This document shows positions 9,098 through 19,860 of a stretch of DNA of 64,000 bases, piece by piece (the stretch's first letter is position 1; each line of letters begins with the position of its first letter). The DNA lies in contig JACRAR010000074.1 of the NCBI GenBank assembly GCA_016234745.1, forward strand, positions 248,001 to 312,000, read 5' to 3'. Source of the stretch: Betaproteobacteria bacterium (GTDB lineage: Bacteria; Pseudomonadota; Gammaproteobacteria; Burkholderiales; Rhodocyclaceae). The translations under genes were made by a program, and so were the position numbers. Under the pieces are notes generated by a model. The model searched no databases. It had not been told where the DNA came from and saw only the letters and a list, made by a program, of their open reading frames with translations.

Positions 9098-9844
9098 TTA
9101 AGTCATCTTGGCTTTGTTGCCGAGCTTTGCCGTTTCCTGGTCCAGCCAAGTCTTGAATTCGGCTTCGGTCTTGACGATGACCTTCCCTGCCATGTAGGAA
9201 TGCATCACGCCACAATACTCGGTACAGGTCACCAGGTGCTCCTTGCCGGCTTCCTTGGGCAGGAACCACAGATAGGTGACGCGTCCCGGCATCGAATCTT
9301 CCTTGACGCGGAAGTCCGGCAGGTAGTGGCTGTGTATGGTATCCCGGCTATGCATCTTGAGCATCACCGGCTTGCCGGCGGGAACGATCAGTTCATTCTG
9401 GGTCCGCACGCCATTGGCATAGGTGTAATCCCAGCTATACATGCCCGATTCCAGAGTGACCTCGAGGCGGTCTGCCGGAACATCCCGATAGGTATTCCAG
9501 AGCGACCAGCCTTGGGCGGCGATGTACAAATCGTCCGCCAGGAATACGAATCCCGGGATCACCACCCACGCCACTGCAGCCGCCGCCGAGAGTCCGGTTG
9601 CGCTGCCTTGCTGGCCGGGACTGGTGCGACGATACCTGATGACGAAATACGCTGCGATGATGGCAAAAACAATACCAATGACGGTGATGTCCACCAGCAC
9701 TTCGTTCCACAAGTGGTCCCAGCCGCGTGCCGGATCATGGAGTTTTTCTCCCGCCTGAACCATTGAAGCCATGAGCCAACTCGCCAGTCCACCAAGCCAG
9801 ACCGCTCCGGTCCTGCAACCTGGCAGCCTTCTTTGTTTATGCAT
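9098..9844 (-). CDS. coxB: Cytochrome c oxidase subunit II (CuA subunit)
   Basis: Accepts electrons from cytochrome c through the binuclear CuA centre. The protein has an N-terminal signal-like helix, two membrane helices (about 48-70 and 88-108) and a periplasmic cupredoxin domain. CuA ligands are clear: a histidine in DTIHSHYLPDF (about 171), then C207, C211, H215 and M218 in CTEYCGVMHSYM. No C-terminal heme c motif is present, so this is aa3- rather than caa3-type. The ATG at 9844 has GGAGGG 9 bases upstream; a GTG at 9853 is also in frame. The start overlaps the 3' end of the upstream sco gene by 8 bp, which suggests translational coupling. Confidence 0.96.
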   Translation of the reverse strand: MHKQRRLPGCRTGAVWLGGLASWLMASMVQAGEKLHDPARGWDHLWNEVLVDITVIGIVFAIIAAYFVIRYRRTSPGQQGSATGLSAAAAVAWVVIPGFVFLADDLYIAAQGWSLWNTYRDVPADRLEVTLESGMYSWDYTYANGVRTQNELIVPAGKPVMLKMHSRDTIHSHYLPDFRVKEDSMPGRVTYLWFLPKEAGKEHLVTCTEYCGVMHSYMAGKVIVKTEAEFKTWLDQETAKLGNKAKMT

Positions 9845-10670
9845 GTGTTCCACCCTCCATACGTTTTCTGAAAGCCAGAGCTCCCAGACCCATCAGCGCA
9901 AGACCCATTAAAAGAGAACCCAGGCCGATGATCAGGGAGTAATTCAACTGGTAGCGGCCTTCGGCATAGTTGAAGCTGTAACAAACGCCGGTCATGATGT
10001 CGAACATCGAACTCGAACTGGCGATCCGGTCCCAGTCGGCATCTGTCAAGGCCAGTTCAACCGCCTTGGCATCCATGCGGGTGCCATAGATATACCGGGC
10101 AACCCTGCCTTCCGGCGTCAGGAAGACCAGAACGTTCGGGTGCAGGAAGGTTTTGTCCGCTCTCGACCAGAAGAAACGGAAACCCACGCTGCTTGCAAAC
10201 TCTTCGATTTCCTTGTCGCCTCCCTGCAAGACAGCATGGCGCCAGCCATCCTGGAATTGTCTCGATGCTTCGCCTGATTTCTTGAGAAATTCAGCCGCGC
10301 TCTGCACTGTATCCCGCTTGTCGAAGGACACCGATAAGACCCGATAATCCTGCCCGATCCGAAAGCGCTCCATCTGCCCCAGGACTTTCGCCAGATTTTC
10401 ATTCATGGCGGGGCAAGTTCCGTCGCAACCGTAATAGGACAACAGCAATATCATCGGTTTGCCAAGAAAATCGCTCAGGGAAAACTCTTTGCCCCCCTCA
10501 TCGACTAATGTTGTTTCTCTCTTTAGCTTATTGCCAAGAAAAGCCGGCTCGTCGATCTGCATGATCGCAGGATCCACGGTGCTCTGTCCGATCTGTGGCG
10601 GCTTTCCGGCCGCTGCCACCAAGCCGGCAGTTCCACACAGGACGAGACAGAATATTGCGCTGCGTATCAC
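9837..10670 (-). CDS. SCO1/SenC family protein with C-terminal membrane anchor
   Basis: A 277-residue Sco-like protein placed between coxC and coxB. A signal peptide (residues 1-21) leads to a Sco thioredoxin domain with CDGTC (C82, C86) and H177 in TFLHPNV. Unlike the other two Sco proteins here, it ends in a transmembrane helix (about 245-268, LIIGLGSLLMGLALMGLGALAF) and a basic tail, so it would be held at the periplasmic face by its C-terminus. It overlaps coxC by 4 bp (ATGA) and coxB by 8 bp. Its position makes it the best candidate for CuA assembly in this oxidase. Confidence 0.88.
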   Translation of the reverse strand: MIRSAIFCLVLCGTAGLVAAAGKPPQIGQSTVDPAIMQIDEPAFLGNKLKRETTLVDEGGKEFSLSDFLGKPMILLLSYYGCDGTCPAMNENLAKVLGQMERFRIGQDYRVLSVSFDKRDTVQSAAEFLKKSGEASRQFQDGWRHAVLQGGDKEIEEFASSVGFRFFWSRADKTFLHPNVLVFLTPEGRVARYIYGTRMDAKAVELALTDADWDRIASSSSMFDIMTGVCYSFNYAEGRYQLNYSLIIGLGSLLMGLALMGLGALAFRKRMEGGTHA

Positions 10671-11434
10671 CAGTAATACACCTGGGAAACGACGAAGAAC
10701 CAGATGATGTCAACAAAGTGCCAATACAGGCCAGCTGTTCTGACGTAGCCTTCGCTGATATTGCCTTTGAAACCGGGCAGCAGTGCCGCGAGAAAGATGC
10801 ACAGGCCGACAAACACGTGCGAACCGTGGAAGCCGGTAATGCTGAAGAATACCGTGCCGTAGATGTTGGTCGCAGGGGTAAATCCCTCATGGATCAGATG
10901 GCTCCACTCATACCCGGACATTCCAAGAAATGTTGCGCCCAGCAGGATGGTCACCATCAGCCAGTTCATGAAACCGGCTTTGTTTCCCTTGTGCAGCAAC
11001 GCTTCGCCATGGTGGATGGTGATACTCGAAATCACCAGAACCGCCGTCATCACCATGGGCAACAAACGTGGCATGTCCGGGGTTCCCGCCGGTGGCCATG
11101 CTGCCGCCCGGAGATGCATGAACCAGTAACTGACAAAGAAAGACACGAATATCATGGCCTCGGCCAGGATGAACCAGCCCATTGCGCCGTAGCTGAGACC
11201 TTCGCCATGGCCCATCGCCTCCCGGACCCAGCCAACGATCCCGGCAATGATGAGAGGCACGCCTACCCCAAGAGAAATTGCCGCGGCCAAACCGCTGTGG
11301 TAAACAAAATGAAACGCGAACGCCAATACAAGAAAAAGTATGCCGAAACTGATGAGGAAAGGCGGTACGCTGTAATCCCAATGGCCGCCATGCTCATGAT
11401 GCTCTGCGTGGGATAGGGCACTGTTGTGTGACAT
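10667..11434 (-). CDS. coxC: Cytochrome c oxidase subunit III
   Basis: A 255-residue membrane protein with seven predicted helices. It matches subunit III by WFMHLRAAAWPPAG, ITIHHGEALLHKGN, the FHGSHVFVGL segment and the C-terminal WHFVDIIWFFVVSQVYYW. This subunit stabilises subunit I and has no redox centre. It is the first gene of the leftward operon coxC-sco-coxB-coxA(-sco), an order in which subunit III leads rather than follows subunit I. The 136-bp AT-rich region between it and the divergent cytochrome c gene must hold the operon promoter; I found no clear FNR-type palindrome there. Confidence 0.95.
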   Translation of the reverse strand: MSHNSALSHAEHHEHGGHWDYSVPPFLISFGILFLVLAFAFHFVYHSGLAAAISLGVGVPLIIAGIVGWVREAMGHGEGLSYGAMGWFILAEAMIFVSFFVSYWFMHLRAAAWPPAGTPDMPRLLPMVMTAVLVISSITIHHGEALLHKGNKAGFMNWLMVTILLGATFLGMSGYEWSHLIHEGFTPATNIYGTVFFSITGFHGSHVFVGLCIFLAALLPGFKGNISEGYVRTAGLYWHFVDIIWFFVVSQVYYW

Positions 11435-11597
11435 AGTCTTCCTTCCTTGGTTTCCCGGTAACCGTTGTCAGGCTATTTTTTTTAAATCATAATATGAATA
11501 GTAACAAACATTTTACGGTTAAACATAATCCCTGCGCAATAGGGATCAAATCCTGGCCGGCGCAAAGCTTATGACCAACAGGGAAGGATGTACGAGA

Positions 11598-12254
11598 ATG
11601 AGAAACAGCCTGAGCATTGCATGGGTAATTGTGAGTGGGATACTGTTCCTTTTCGTAAACGCCGGGGCCATGGCCGCCGGCAGTTCGGCCTCGGGCCAAA
11701 CCAAAGCAGCGGCATGCATGGCTTGTCATGGGCAGGATGGCAACAGCCTGGCCGACATGTGGCCAAAACTGGCCGGCCAGCTGCCCGAATACATCGTCAA
11801 GCAATTGCAGGATTTCAAGGCGGGCCGACGCAGCAATGAGCAAATGAGCCCGATGGCCCAACCCTTGACCGAACAGGACATGGCTGACCTTGCGGCGTAT
11901 TTTTCCAGCCAGAAGGCCACGCCCGGGGAGGGAAAGAAGGAACTGCTGGCGCAAGGCGAGAAATTGTTCAACAAGGGTAGGCCTCAAGCCAGTGTTGTCA
12001 TTGCGTGCGTCGGCTGCCACGGTCTGGGCGGCAGCGGCAATCGCCAATGGAGCAAGGCTTATTCGAATCTTCCGACGGTGCTGGCACCTGCCATTGGCGG
12101 ACAGCATCCGGCGTACGTCGTCAAGCAGCTTAAGGCTTTTCGCGACAAGGAGCGCGCCAACGACGTCGGCAACACCATGCGCAATATCGCTGGCCGGCTT
12201 GACGACAAGGAGATCGCCGCCGTCGCCGAGTACATTGCCACTCTCTCCTATTGA
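11598..12254 (+). CDS. Diheme cytochrome c (c4-like, two class-I domains)
   Basis: A periplasmic electron carrier of about 218 residues with signal peptide ending near AGAMAAG. There are two c-type heme sites, CMACH (first domain) and CVGCH (second domain), and methionine-bearing axial-ligand regions (QMSPMAQPL in the first, VGNTMRNIAGRL in the second). The ATG at 11598 has GGAAGGA 9-10 bases upstream; an in-frame ATG at 11571 would add nine residues before the signal peptide. Divergence from the coxC operon suggests it is an electron donor to the aa3 oxidase. The next ORF overlaps or directly abuts its stop. Confidence 0.9.
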   Translation: MRNSLSIAWVIVSGILFLFVNAGAMAAGSSASGQTKAAACMACHGQDGNSLADMWPKLAGQLPEYIVKQLQDFKAGRRSNEQMSPMAQPLTEQDMADLAAYFSSQKATPGEGKKELLAQGEKLFNKGRPQASVVIACVGCHGLGGSGNRQWSKAYSNLPTVLAPAIGGQHPAYVVKQLKAFRDKERANDVGNTMRNIAGRLDDKEIAAVAEYIATLSY

Positions 12255-12259
12255 ATTTG

Positions 12260-12877
12260 ATGGTCAACAGTCTGGCAACCCCGCGGGAAAAGCCACTCGA
12301 TCCAAAGCCCTTTTACTGGGCACTTTTTATCGTGGCGGTCCTGATGGCAATCTGGTTAACCCTGGCATTCGTCGGGCAGCAGAGGATTCATAACACTTCG
12401 CTCTGGCAACGCTGGTTTCCGGTCACTGCGACATCCCCGGTGCAGATGGCGGTTCCAGTGGGCGGACAGAACGGCGCCGGCAGCAATGTTGTCCAGACGG
12501 AAACCGGGCTTTATTTCCTCACAGGCGATACCTTTGTATCCGCCTTAGGGGAAAAGGTGGTGATTAAAGCCAATGAGCGCTGGGATCTTTACCTGTGTGC
12601 ACAGTCGGGAGATCGTTGCAACACCATCCATTCCTTCTGCGAGAACCTGAAATGGGCGGATATTGTGCGGGATGCCCAGGGACGCATTGAGGGATGCTAC
12701 GCACCCCATTTGGGTTCGGGTTCCTCCAGTGTTCCGGTCGCCGCCATCACCACACCACCTGAAGACCGCGCGGGACGCAAGGGGGGACGCAGCAAAATAA
12801 CGCCTGCGGTGGGCATTTCTCACCCCAGGGAATGGGCCTGGCGCATGGGTCTGCCAAAGGCTTCCGAAACACCTTGA
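12260..12877 (+). CDS. Unknown single-pass membrane protein linked to the oxidase cluster
   Basis: About 205 residues, family not recognised. One transmembrane helix lies near the N-terminus (FYWALFIVAVLMAIWLTLAFV), with the remainder predicted periplasmic. That part holds four cysteines in the middle (LCAQ, DRCNT, SFCEN, EGCYA) and a Gly/Ser/Pro-rich, positively charged tail. No CxxCH motif, so it is not a cytochrome c. The start is uncertain: ATG at 12260 is taken, but TTG at 12251 overlaps the cytochrome stop and there is no good ribosome binding site, which fits translational coupling. Context suggests a role in oxidase or cytochrome biogenesis; that is inference. Confidence 0.6.
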   Translation: MVNSLATPREKPLDPKPFYWALFIVAVLMAIWLTLAFVGQQRIHNTSLWQRWFPVTATSPVQMAVPVGGQNGAGSNVVQTETGLYFLTGDTFVSALGEKVVIKANERWDLYLCAQSGDRCNTIHSFCENLKWADIVRDAQGRIEGCYAPHLGSGSSSVPVAAITTPPEDRAGRKGGRSKITPAVGISHPREWAWRMGLPKASETP

Positions 12878-12892
12878 ATCCGTCGGGCCAGG

Positions 12893-13645
12893 TTACAGCG
12901 GCCTGAGCAGTCGGGTCAGCGGCATCATTATTCCCAGCAGCAGCGGTTGGTGAATCAGATAGACGGCCAGACTATGCCGACCCAGCCAGGCAATCGCTGG
13001 CCGCTGCGGCTGCTTTGTTGCCATGCCCTCCGGCCCTCCCGCTAGAAATACTTTCGCCCAGGCATATCCGATGAGACATACGCCGAACCAGGGCAGCATC
13101 GGCACATAATCGGCAGTCAGAGGCTTGTATGTCATCAAGCCCAGCCAGGCCAGCCCCGGAAAGTCGAAAGCGGTATGGGCAAAGCTGCTGCCCAAGCCAA
13201 TCACGACCAGCCCGAGCAGACCAGCGCCACCGGCAGGCAGCGGGCACAATTGAATCACCAGACTCATCAAGGCAATCGCATGCAAGGTGCCGAAATAAAT
13301 CGTCTGATCGGGAATAAACAGCCGGCTGCCTGCGGTCACCAAGCCCGCCGCCAAGGCAATTCTTGCTGTGCGCAACAGTTTCCGCTGCAGCGTCTTTTGC
13401 TGCGCTTCGGCAAGCGCCAGGCTTACTCCGGCGATCCACAGGAATGAACCCAGAATCAATGCCCGCGCTGTCAGCCAGCGCCAGTCGTAATTGATGTCGA
13501 AATGAATCCAGCCCAGGTAATTCAGGTCGAAGCCAAGGTGATAAAGCACCATCAGCAGCAGCGCGCCGCCGCGCAATGTGTCAATTAGCGCAAGTCGTGG
13601 CGTATTGTCGGAATCTTTCCCGCGCAGTGCCGCCAACAGATTCAA
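12893..13645 (-). CDS. DUF1624 / HGSNAT-like membrane acyltransferase
   Basis: About 250 residues with multiple membrane helices. The N-terminal [24 protein letters not shown] with its membrane histidine is the signature of the HGSNAT catalytic (DUF1624) family, related to the membrane transacetylases. The substrate is unknown. The open frame extends far upstream into hprK, but that part is only hprK read in another frame. The likely start is the TTG at 13645, whose last two bases lie in the hprK TGA stop (TTGA overlap), implying coupling to hprK. A few TTG/CTG alternatives lie just downstream. No functional link to the PTS genes is evident. Confidence 0.7.
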   Translation of the reverse strand: MNLLAALRGKDSDNTPRLALIDTLRGGALLLMVLYHLGFDLNYLGWIHFDINYDWRWLTARALILGSFLWIAGVSLALAEAQQKTLQRKLLRTARIALAAGLVTAGSRLFIPDQTIYFGTLHAIALMSLVIQLCPLPAGGAGLLGLVVIGLGSSFAHTAFDFPGLAWLGLMTYKPLTADYVPMLPWFGVCLIGYAWAKVFLAGGPEGMATKQPQRPAIAWLGRHSLAVYLIHQPLLLGIMMPLTRLLRPL

Positions 13646-14589
13646 TGATGCGGCTCGTTGTCGTTGATGTTGAGTGCCCGCTGCTGCCGATCGAGAAATT
13701 CCTGCATGCTGTCGATACCGCGGTAATGAAGAATCGCCGAGCGGACTGCTGCTTCCAGCAGCACAGCAAGATTGCGCCCGGCGGCGACAGGAATGGCCAC
13801 CTTGCGAATCGGAATGCCCAAGATGTTTTCGGTTTGCGCGTCGAGAGGTAACCGCGCTGCCTCGGGCACGCCAGCTTGCGTCTTCTGCAGATAGACGATG
13901 AGCTTGAGCTTCATCTTGCGGCGACATGCCGTCTCACCAAAAATCGTGCGTATGTTGAGCAAGCCCAAGCCGCGCACTTCCAGAAAATCCTTAAGCAGTT
14001 CGGGGCAACGGCCTTCCAGTGTGTCGGGAGAAATGCGCGATATCTCGACGACATCATCCGCAACCAGGCCGTGGCCGCGCGAAATCAGGTCCAGCCCGAG
14101 TTCGCTTTTTCCGACACCCGAGTCGCCGGTAATCAGCACGCCCATGCCCAGCACATCCATGAATACACCGTGCAGGGAAACCATTTCCGCCAGTTGGCGC
14201 GATAAATAAAGGCGGAAAGAGTCGATCACCGCCGCGGCCGAAAACGGCGAGATGAAAAGCGGTGTGTTGCCTCGCTCGCACTGGCTGCGAATCGGCTCGG
14301 GCACAGCGCAACCGTCGGCGACGATCAATGCGGGCGGCCTGGCCGCGATGATCTCCCTGATGTGATGGGCCACCTTCTCTATGGGGTGGTTATTGGCCCA
14401 GGTTATTTCTGGCGAGCCCAGCACCTGAATGCGGTCCGGGTGGATCAGATTGAGATGGCCGACCAGGTCGGCAGGAGAAATATCAAGTTGAGTGACGGCA
14501 ATTGTGGCATTGAGCGATCCGCAGACCCACTCGAGGTGCAACCGGTCTCGGTTGCGCTCAAATAGCTGTGCGACGATCAGGTGGGGCAT
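13642..14589 (-). CDS. hprK: HPr kinase/phosphorylase
   Basis: Phosphorylates and dephosphorylates HPr at a serine, setting the state of the nitrogen-type PTS. At 315 residues it is normal length. The P-loop [19 protein letters not shown] is complete, followed by VADDVVEI with the catalytic aspartates, and the C-terminal HPrK signature [15 protein letters not shown] is present. It overlaps ptsN by 32 bp at its 5' end. The lptB-rpoN-hpf-ptsN-hprK order is common in betaproteobacteria, where HprK/PtsN regulate rather than transport. rapZ, often next, is replaced here by the DUF1624 gene. Confidence 0.95.
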   Translation of the reverse strand: MPHLIVAQLFERNRDRLHLEWVCGSLNATIAVTQLDISPADLVGHLNLIHPDRIQVLGSPEITWANNHPIEKVAHHIREIIAARPPALIVADGCAVPEPIRSQCERGNTPLFISPFSAAAVIDSFRLYLSRQLAEMVSLHGVFMDVLGMGVLITGDSGVGKSELGLDLISRGHGLVADDVVEISRISPDTLEGRCPELLKDFLEVRGLGLLNIRTIFGETACRRKMKLKLIVYLQKTQAGVPEAARLPLDAQTENILGIPIRKVAIPVAAGRNLAVLLEAAVRSAILHYRGIDSMQEFLDRQQRALNINDNEPHH

Positions 14590-15043
14590 CGCTTTGCCAG
14601 TTCATGAACAAGGAATGAATCGCGGCGGGATCGGTAGCGGCGTTCAGTTGCTCGCGGAAGTCGGGATCGGAAAACATCTGCGCCAGTTCGGAAAGAATCT
14701 GCAAATGTCTTTCCGTTGCCGCTTCCGGAACCAGCAGAACAAATGCCAGTGTAATCGGCTTGCCGTCGGGGGAATCGAATTGCACCGGGGCTGCCAAACG
14801 CAGAAAACCGCCAACCGCATCCTTGAGTCCCTTGATGCGGCCGTGAGGGATGGCAATGCCTTGGCCCAAACCCGTCGAGCCAAGTTTTTCGCGGGCGAAC
14901 AAGGCATCGTACACTGCGCTGCGCGCGATGCCTTGTTGATTTTCAAACAACAATCCGGCCTGCTCGAACACGCGCTTCTTGCTGCTCGCCTCGAGACCCA
15001 GAAGAATATTCGTCGGGGGTAATAGGGTTGAGATCAGGTTCAT
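14558..15043 (-). CDS. ptsN: Nitrogen regulatory PTS IIA protein PtsN (IIA-Ntr)
   Basis: Cytoplasmic phosphoacceptor of the PTS-Ntr relay that modulates potassium transport, sigma-54 functions and central metabolism by protein contacts. The 161-residue chain has the active-site histidine in [14 protein letters not shown] (about residue 68) and the usual PTS-IIA type 2 fold segments ([22 protein letters not shown]). It lies between hpf and hprK; its 3' end overlaps hprK. A 78-bp gap separates it from hpf. Confidence 0.95.
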   Translation of the reverse strand: MNLISTLLPPTNILLGLEASSKKRVFEQAGLLFENQQGIARSAVYDALFAREKLGSTGLGQGIAIPHGRIKGLKDAVGGFLRLAAPVQFDSPDGKPITLAFVLLVPEAATERHLQILSELAQMFSDPDFREQLNAATDPAAIHSLFMNWQSDAPPDRRTAI

Positions 15044-15121
15044 CGGTTACGAGAGGGAAATTCCTTCGCCGATTGGGGGGCGCAGTATATCGTGAAAGCG
15101 GGCAGGGATACTGGTTCCTGA

Positions 15122-15442
15122 CTATTCTGCTGCCTGACGCTTGTGGCCTTCATGCGCGTGGTTGGAAGTTTTCTCCTTGTACTTCAGTACTTGACGGTCC
15201 AGTTTGTCCGCCAGTGTATCGATCGCGGCATACAAATCGGTTTCGACGCTATCGGCATAGATATCCTTGCCTTTGACATGCAGCGTAACTTCTGCCTTCT
15301 GGTTCAGCTTGTCCACCGACAGGATCACATGGGCGCTGGTGACACTGTCAAAATGGCGGATCACCCGGTCGAGCTTGGCATGAACATAGTCATGGATGGC
15401 CGAAGTGACTTCTATATGGTGACCGGTGATGTTGAGATTCAT
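15122..15442 (-). CDS. hpf: Ribosome hibernation promoting factor (short HPF)
   Basis: Binds the decoding region of the 30S subunit in stationary phase and favours 100S ribosome dimers. The 106-residue length fits the short HPF class; the long form would have a C-terminal dimerisation domain. MNLNITGHHIEVTSAIHDYVHAKLDRV and the conserved DIYADSVETDLYAAIDTLADKLDRQV segment are diagnostic. It follows rpoN by 29 bp, the usual arrangement. Confidence 0.95.
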   Translation of the reverse strand: MNLNITGHHIEVTSAIHDYVHAKLDRVIRHFDSVTSAHVILSVDKLNQKAEVTLHVKGKDIYADSVETDLYAAIDTLADKLDRQVLKYKEKTSNHAHEGHKRQAAE

Positions 15443-15471
15443 GATGGCTCCTGATAGAGGGTGCTTGGAAA

Positions 15472-16941
15472 TTAAAGGGACTTGCGCAAATTGACCGGCG
15501 GAATATTCAGGCCTTCGCGGTACTTGGCGATGGTTCGCCGCGCCACGACAATGCCTTGCTGGCCAAGAATTTCAGCGATCTTGGCGTCCGAGAGCGGCTT
15601 ATGGCCGTCCTCAGCGCTGACGAGTTGCTTGATGAGCGCCCGGATCGCAGTGGATGACGCCGCGCCGCCCGCTTCCGTGGCGACGTGGCTGCCGAAAAAG
15701 TACTTGAGTTCGAAGATTCCGCGCGGACTCGCCATGAATTTCTGGGTCGTCACACGCGAGATGGTTGATTCGTGCAAACCCAGGGTCTCGGCGATCTCGC
15801 GCAGTGTCAAGGGTCGCATCGCGACTTCGCCGTGCTCGAAAAATTGCCTTTGCCGATCAACAATCGCCTGCGATACCCGCAGGATGGTATCAAACCGCTG
15901 CTGCACGTTCTTGATCAGCCACTTGGCTTCCTGCAACTGACTGCTCAGTCCCGCGCCATTGCTGCCGGCAGCACCGCCGCTGCCGCGACTGCGCTGGAGA
16001 ATGTCCGCATACAGGCGGTTGATGCGCAGGCGCGGCATGGCATCCTGGTTCAGATTCACCGTCCAGCCGTTGCGCAGCTTGCGCACCACCACATCGGGAA
16101 TGATGTAACGCGTGTCGCTCGGTGAATACTGCGCGCCTGGACGCGGATTGAGCGAACAAATCAGGGAATGCGCACAACGCAACTCGGCATCGTCACACTG
16201 CAGAATTTTTTTCAATTTGACAAAGTCGCGCGATGCCAGGAGTTCAAGATGCTGACGAACCAAGATCATGGCGAGATCGCGGACCGGGGATGCAAGTAGA
16301 TTCTCCAACTGCAGTCCCAGGCATTCCTGAGGAGTACGCGCGCCGATCCCGGGCGGGTCGAAATTCTGCAAATGCCGCAGGGCAATATGCAACTCTTCCA
16401 GCAGTTGCTCCCGATCCGCCTCGGGATTTTCATCGGCCAACAGATCGAGCAATTCCTCCAGGTCCTGTGCCAAATAACCATCCTCATCAAGCGCTTCGAT
16501 GAGGAAATTGACCATGCTCCGATCGCGTTCCGACAGCGGGGTGAAGCCAAGCTGCGCACCGAGATGGTCGCGCAATGAAATGGCGGCAGCCTGGATGTCG
16601 GCATAGTCGGAGTCATCGCCATCGTTGCTATCGCGCGGGCTATGATTGGCCGGAGCATCACCGCTCCAGTTGGAGTCGCTGGGGATGTTGTAGGCTTCGT
16701 CGTATGACGGCGTTGCCGGGTCGTCGGCAACCGACTGGGGCGCGCTCAAGGTATCGCCGGCGACAATGTAGGCGGCGCCGTCATTGGGTTCAACCCGTTC
16801 AAGCAAGGGGTTGTCGGTGAGAAATTGCTCGATCTCCTGGTTCAGTTCAAGCGTCGAAAGCTGCAATAGGCGGATCGATTGCTGCAACTGCGGCGTCAAC
16901 GCAAGGTGCTGGGAGAGTTTAAGTTGCAGCGTCTGTTTCAT
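15472..16941 (-). CDS. rpoN: RNA polymerase sigma-54 factor RpoN
   Basis: Sigma factor for -24/-12 promoters that need AAA+ activators. The 489-residue protein has the Gln/Leu-rich region I ([23 protein letters not shown], broken here by the length limit), an acidic region II (about residues 60-110) with DGDDSDYAD, the helix-turn-helix [15 protein letters not shown] and the RpoN box [10 protein letters not shown] near the C-terminus. It lies directly after lptB with a 23-bp gap. No anomalies are visible. Confidence 0.97.
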   Translation of the reverse strand: MKQTLQLKLSQHLALTPQLQQSIRLLQLSTLELNQEIEQFLTDNPLLERVEPNDGAAYIVAGDTLSAPQSVADDPATPSYDEAYNIPSDSNWSGDAPANHSPRDSNDGDDSDYADIQAAAISLRDHLGAQLGFTPLSERDRSMVNFLIEALDEDGYLAQDLEELLDLLADENPEADREQLLEELHIALRHLQNFDPPGIGARTPQECLGLQLENLLASPVRDLAMILVRQHLELLASRDFVKLKKILQCDDAELRCAHSLICSLNPRPGAQYSPSDTRYIIPDVVVRKLRNGWTVNLNQDAMPRLRINRLYADILQRSRGSGGAAGSNGAGLSSQLQEAKWLIKNVQQRFDTILRVSQAIVDRQRQFFEHGEVAMRPLTLREIAETLGLHESTISRVTTQKFMASPRGIFELKYFFGSHVATEAGGAASSTAIRALIKQLVSAEDGHKPLSDAKIAEILGQQGIVVARRTIAKYREGLNIPPVNLRKSL

Positions 16942-16964
16942 AATCCGTGGCAGGTCATGCAGCC

Positions 16965-17735
16965 CTACATGCGAAAGTTCTCACCCAGATAGACCTTGCG
17001 GACACTTTCATTATAGACAATTTCATCTGGCCTGCCGGAGGCCAATACCTCGCCAGCGTTGATGATAGTTGCACGATCGCAGATGCCAAGCGTCTCGCGT
17101 ACATTGTGGTCGGTGATCAGGACACCGATGCCGCGCTCTTTGAGAAAACCGATGATCTTCTGAATGTCGATCACGGCAATCGGATCTACCCCGGCGAACG
17201 GTTCATCCAGCAGAATGAAACGCGGCGTCGTTGCCAGCGCCCGGGCAATCTCGACACGCCGGCGTTCTCCTCCGGAAAGAGACATTGCCGGATTGTCGCG
17301 CAAGTGGGTAATGTGCAATTCCTGCAGTAAAGCGTCCAGGCGGCCTTCAGTTTCATCCGGCGAGAGCTTCTGCAATTCGAGTACGGCACGGATATTATCG
17401 GCGACGCTCAGCTTGCGGAACACCGAATTTTCTTGTGGCAGATAGGAAAGGCCAAGACGCGCACGGCGGTGAATCGGCATGTGGGTCAGGTTGTCGCTGG
17501 TGTTGCCATGATCGAGATGAATGTCGCCGCCATCAGCGGCAACCAGTCCCACGATCATGTAGAAACAGGTGGTTTTACCGGCTCCATTCGGTCCCAGCAA
17601 GCCGATGACCTCACCACTGCCGACGTCGAAAGAGACATCCTTGACGACGCTGCGCATTTTGTATTTCTTGCTCAGACCGCTCACAACCAGACGGCTGGGA
17701 GAACTGTTGCGAGCAGATTGGAGTCGCTCAGTCAT
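16965..17735 (-). CDS. lptB: LPS export ABC transporter ATP-binding protein LptB
   Basis: Cytoplasmic ATPase that powers lipopolysaccharide extraction by LptFG. About 256 residues with Walker [16 protein letters not shown], signature [15 protein letters not shown], Walker [15 protein letters not shown] and the switch histidine in [12 protein letters not shown]. The ATG at 17735 (MTERLQ) is chosen because the longer open frame to 17888 runs through recX in another frame. The start overlaps the recX stop by 8 bp. The usual upstream partners lptC and lptA are not here; recX and recA take their place. Confidence 0.95.
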   Translation of the reverse strand: MTERLQSARNSSPSRLVVSGLSKKYKMRSVVKDVSFDVGSGEVIGLLGPNGAGKTTCFYMIVGLVAADGGDIHLDHGNTSDNLTHMPIHRRARLGLSYLPQENSVFRKLSVADNIRAVLELQKLSPDETEGRLDALLQELHITHLRDNPAMSLSGGERRRVEIARALATTPRFILLDEPFAGVDPIAVIDIQKIIGFLKERGIGVLITDHNVRETLGICDRATIINAGEVLASGRPDEIVYNESVRKVYLGENFRM

Positions 17736-18206
17736 CTTCGGGTGCTGAAAGCAGCTTGCGGATGATCTCGGCCGAGAAGCCGCGGCTTTGCAGAAAGCGG
17801 GCTTGTCTTGCCCACTCCTTGGCGCTGCCGGCTGAAAGTCCAGGTTGCAGCCGGTTGCCGAACTTTCGCCGCCATAATTCGCGGGCACGCTGCAATTCGT
17901 CCCCCAACTCCGACTGTGCCAGACTGGCTTCGATCAATTCGGGACTGATGCCTTTGGCACGCATGGAATAGTCCAGTTTGGCCGCACCAAAGCGGGCGGC
18001 GTGGCCGCGTACATAGGCCGCCGCCGCACGGGCATCCGAGAGCAGCCCGGTTTGTTCAAGTTGATCAAGCACGGCGTTGATTTCGTCCAGAGTAGCCAGC
18101 GGCAAAAGCTTCTTGGTGAGTTCGCTGCGGCTGTGATCGCGTCTTGCCAGGAGTTTGACTGCCCGCCCCCGCAGCGCAAGCTGTGGGTCGCCGGGCAGCG
18201 TTCTCA

Positions 18207-18207
<1 letters not shown>
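17728..18207 (-). CDS. recX: Regulatory protein RecX
   Basis: Inhibitor and modulator of RecA filaments. About 159 residues with the three-helix repeat pattern of the family ([67 protein letters not shown]). The ATG at 18207 shares its A with the recA TGA stop (TGATG), so translation is coupled to recA and expression should follow recA induction. Confidence 0.92.
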
Positions 18208-19229
<1,022 letters not shown>

Positions 19230-19258
19230 GCTTGTTATTCCTTTCAAATCCCGGTCAA

Positions 19259-19762
19259 TTATGGCACAGTTTTTGCGCCGTCCAGCAGGGCCAGTAAACC
19301 ACGCAATGAATGGATGACTGTCTGGCGTCGAATCGCTTCCCGATCACCGAAAAAATGGCGAGTGTTGGTACAAGCCGCTTGGCCTACCCTGCACCAGGCA
19401 AAGCATACGGTACCTAGTGGCTTACCAGGTGAGCCACCCCCGGGACCGGCGATACCGGTTACCGCCAAGGCAACCTGGGCAACGGAATGGGCAAGCGCCC
19501 CTTGCACCATGGCGAGTGCGCTCTCCTCACTGACCGCTCCGTGAGTGTTCAGCGTCTCGGCACCAACATCGAGCATGGTCTGCTTGGCTGCATTGGAATA
19601 GGTGACAAAACCACGGTCGAACCAGGCGGAACTCCCCGCCGTCGCCGTCACCACTTCAGAAATCCAGCCACCCGTACAGGACTCGGCGCAGGCAAGCACT
19701 AACTTACTATCTGTCAGGGCCTGACCAACCGTTGCCGACAAAGTGCTTAATTCTTCATCCAT
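19259..19762 (-). CDS. pncC: Nicotinamide-nucleotide amidase PncC (CinA C-terminal domain family)
   Basis: Deamidates nicotinamide mononucleotide for NAD recycling. The 167-residue protein is only the CinA C-terminal amidohydrolase domain, as is normal for stand-alone PncC. Conserved segments: [34 protein letters not shown] and [26 protein letters not shown]. pgpA, which commonly stands between thiL and this gene, is absent: only 98 bp separate it from thiL. Confidence 0.93.
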   Translation of the reverse strand: MDEELSTLSATVGQALTDSKLVLACAESCTGGWISEVVTATAGSSAWFDRGFVTYSNAAKQTMLDVGAETLNTHGAVSEESALAMVQGALAHSVAQVALAVTGIAGPGGGSPGKPLGTVCFAWCRVGQAACTNTRHFFGDREAIRRQTVIHSLRGLLALLDGAKTVP

Positions 19763-19860
19763 GTCAGATCAAAATCAGCCTGAAGACCTGCAGGAACAAC
19801 AAATAGATTGCCCAGGAGCGACGTAGCAGCTGTAGAGGCCCGCATTGCTTAAAGACTGCT

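Noticed and set aside
19230..19290. Possible LexA (SOS) box upstream of recA
   Set aside because: Only a half-site-like CTGT was found. There is no CTGT-N8-ACAG palindrome, so I do not list one.
19763..19860. A 30-codon ORF on the minus strand between thiL and pncC
   Set aside because: It has no ribosome binding site, runs into pncC in another frame and has no distinctive sequence, so it is probably chance.
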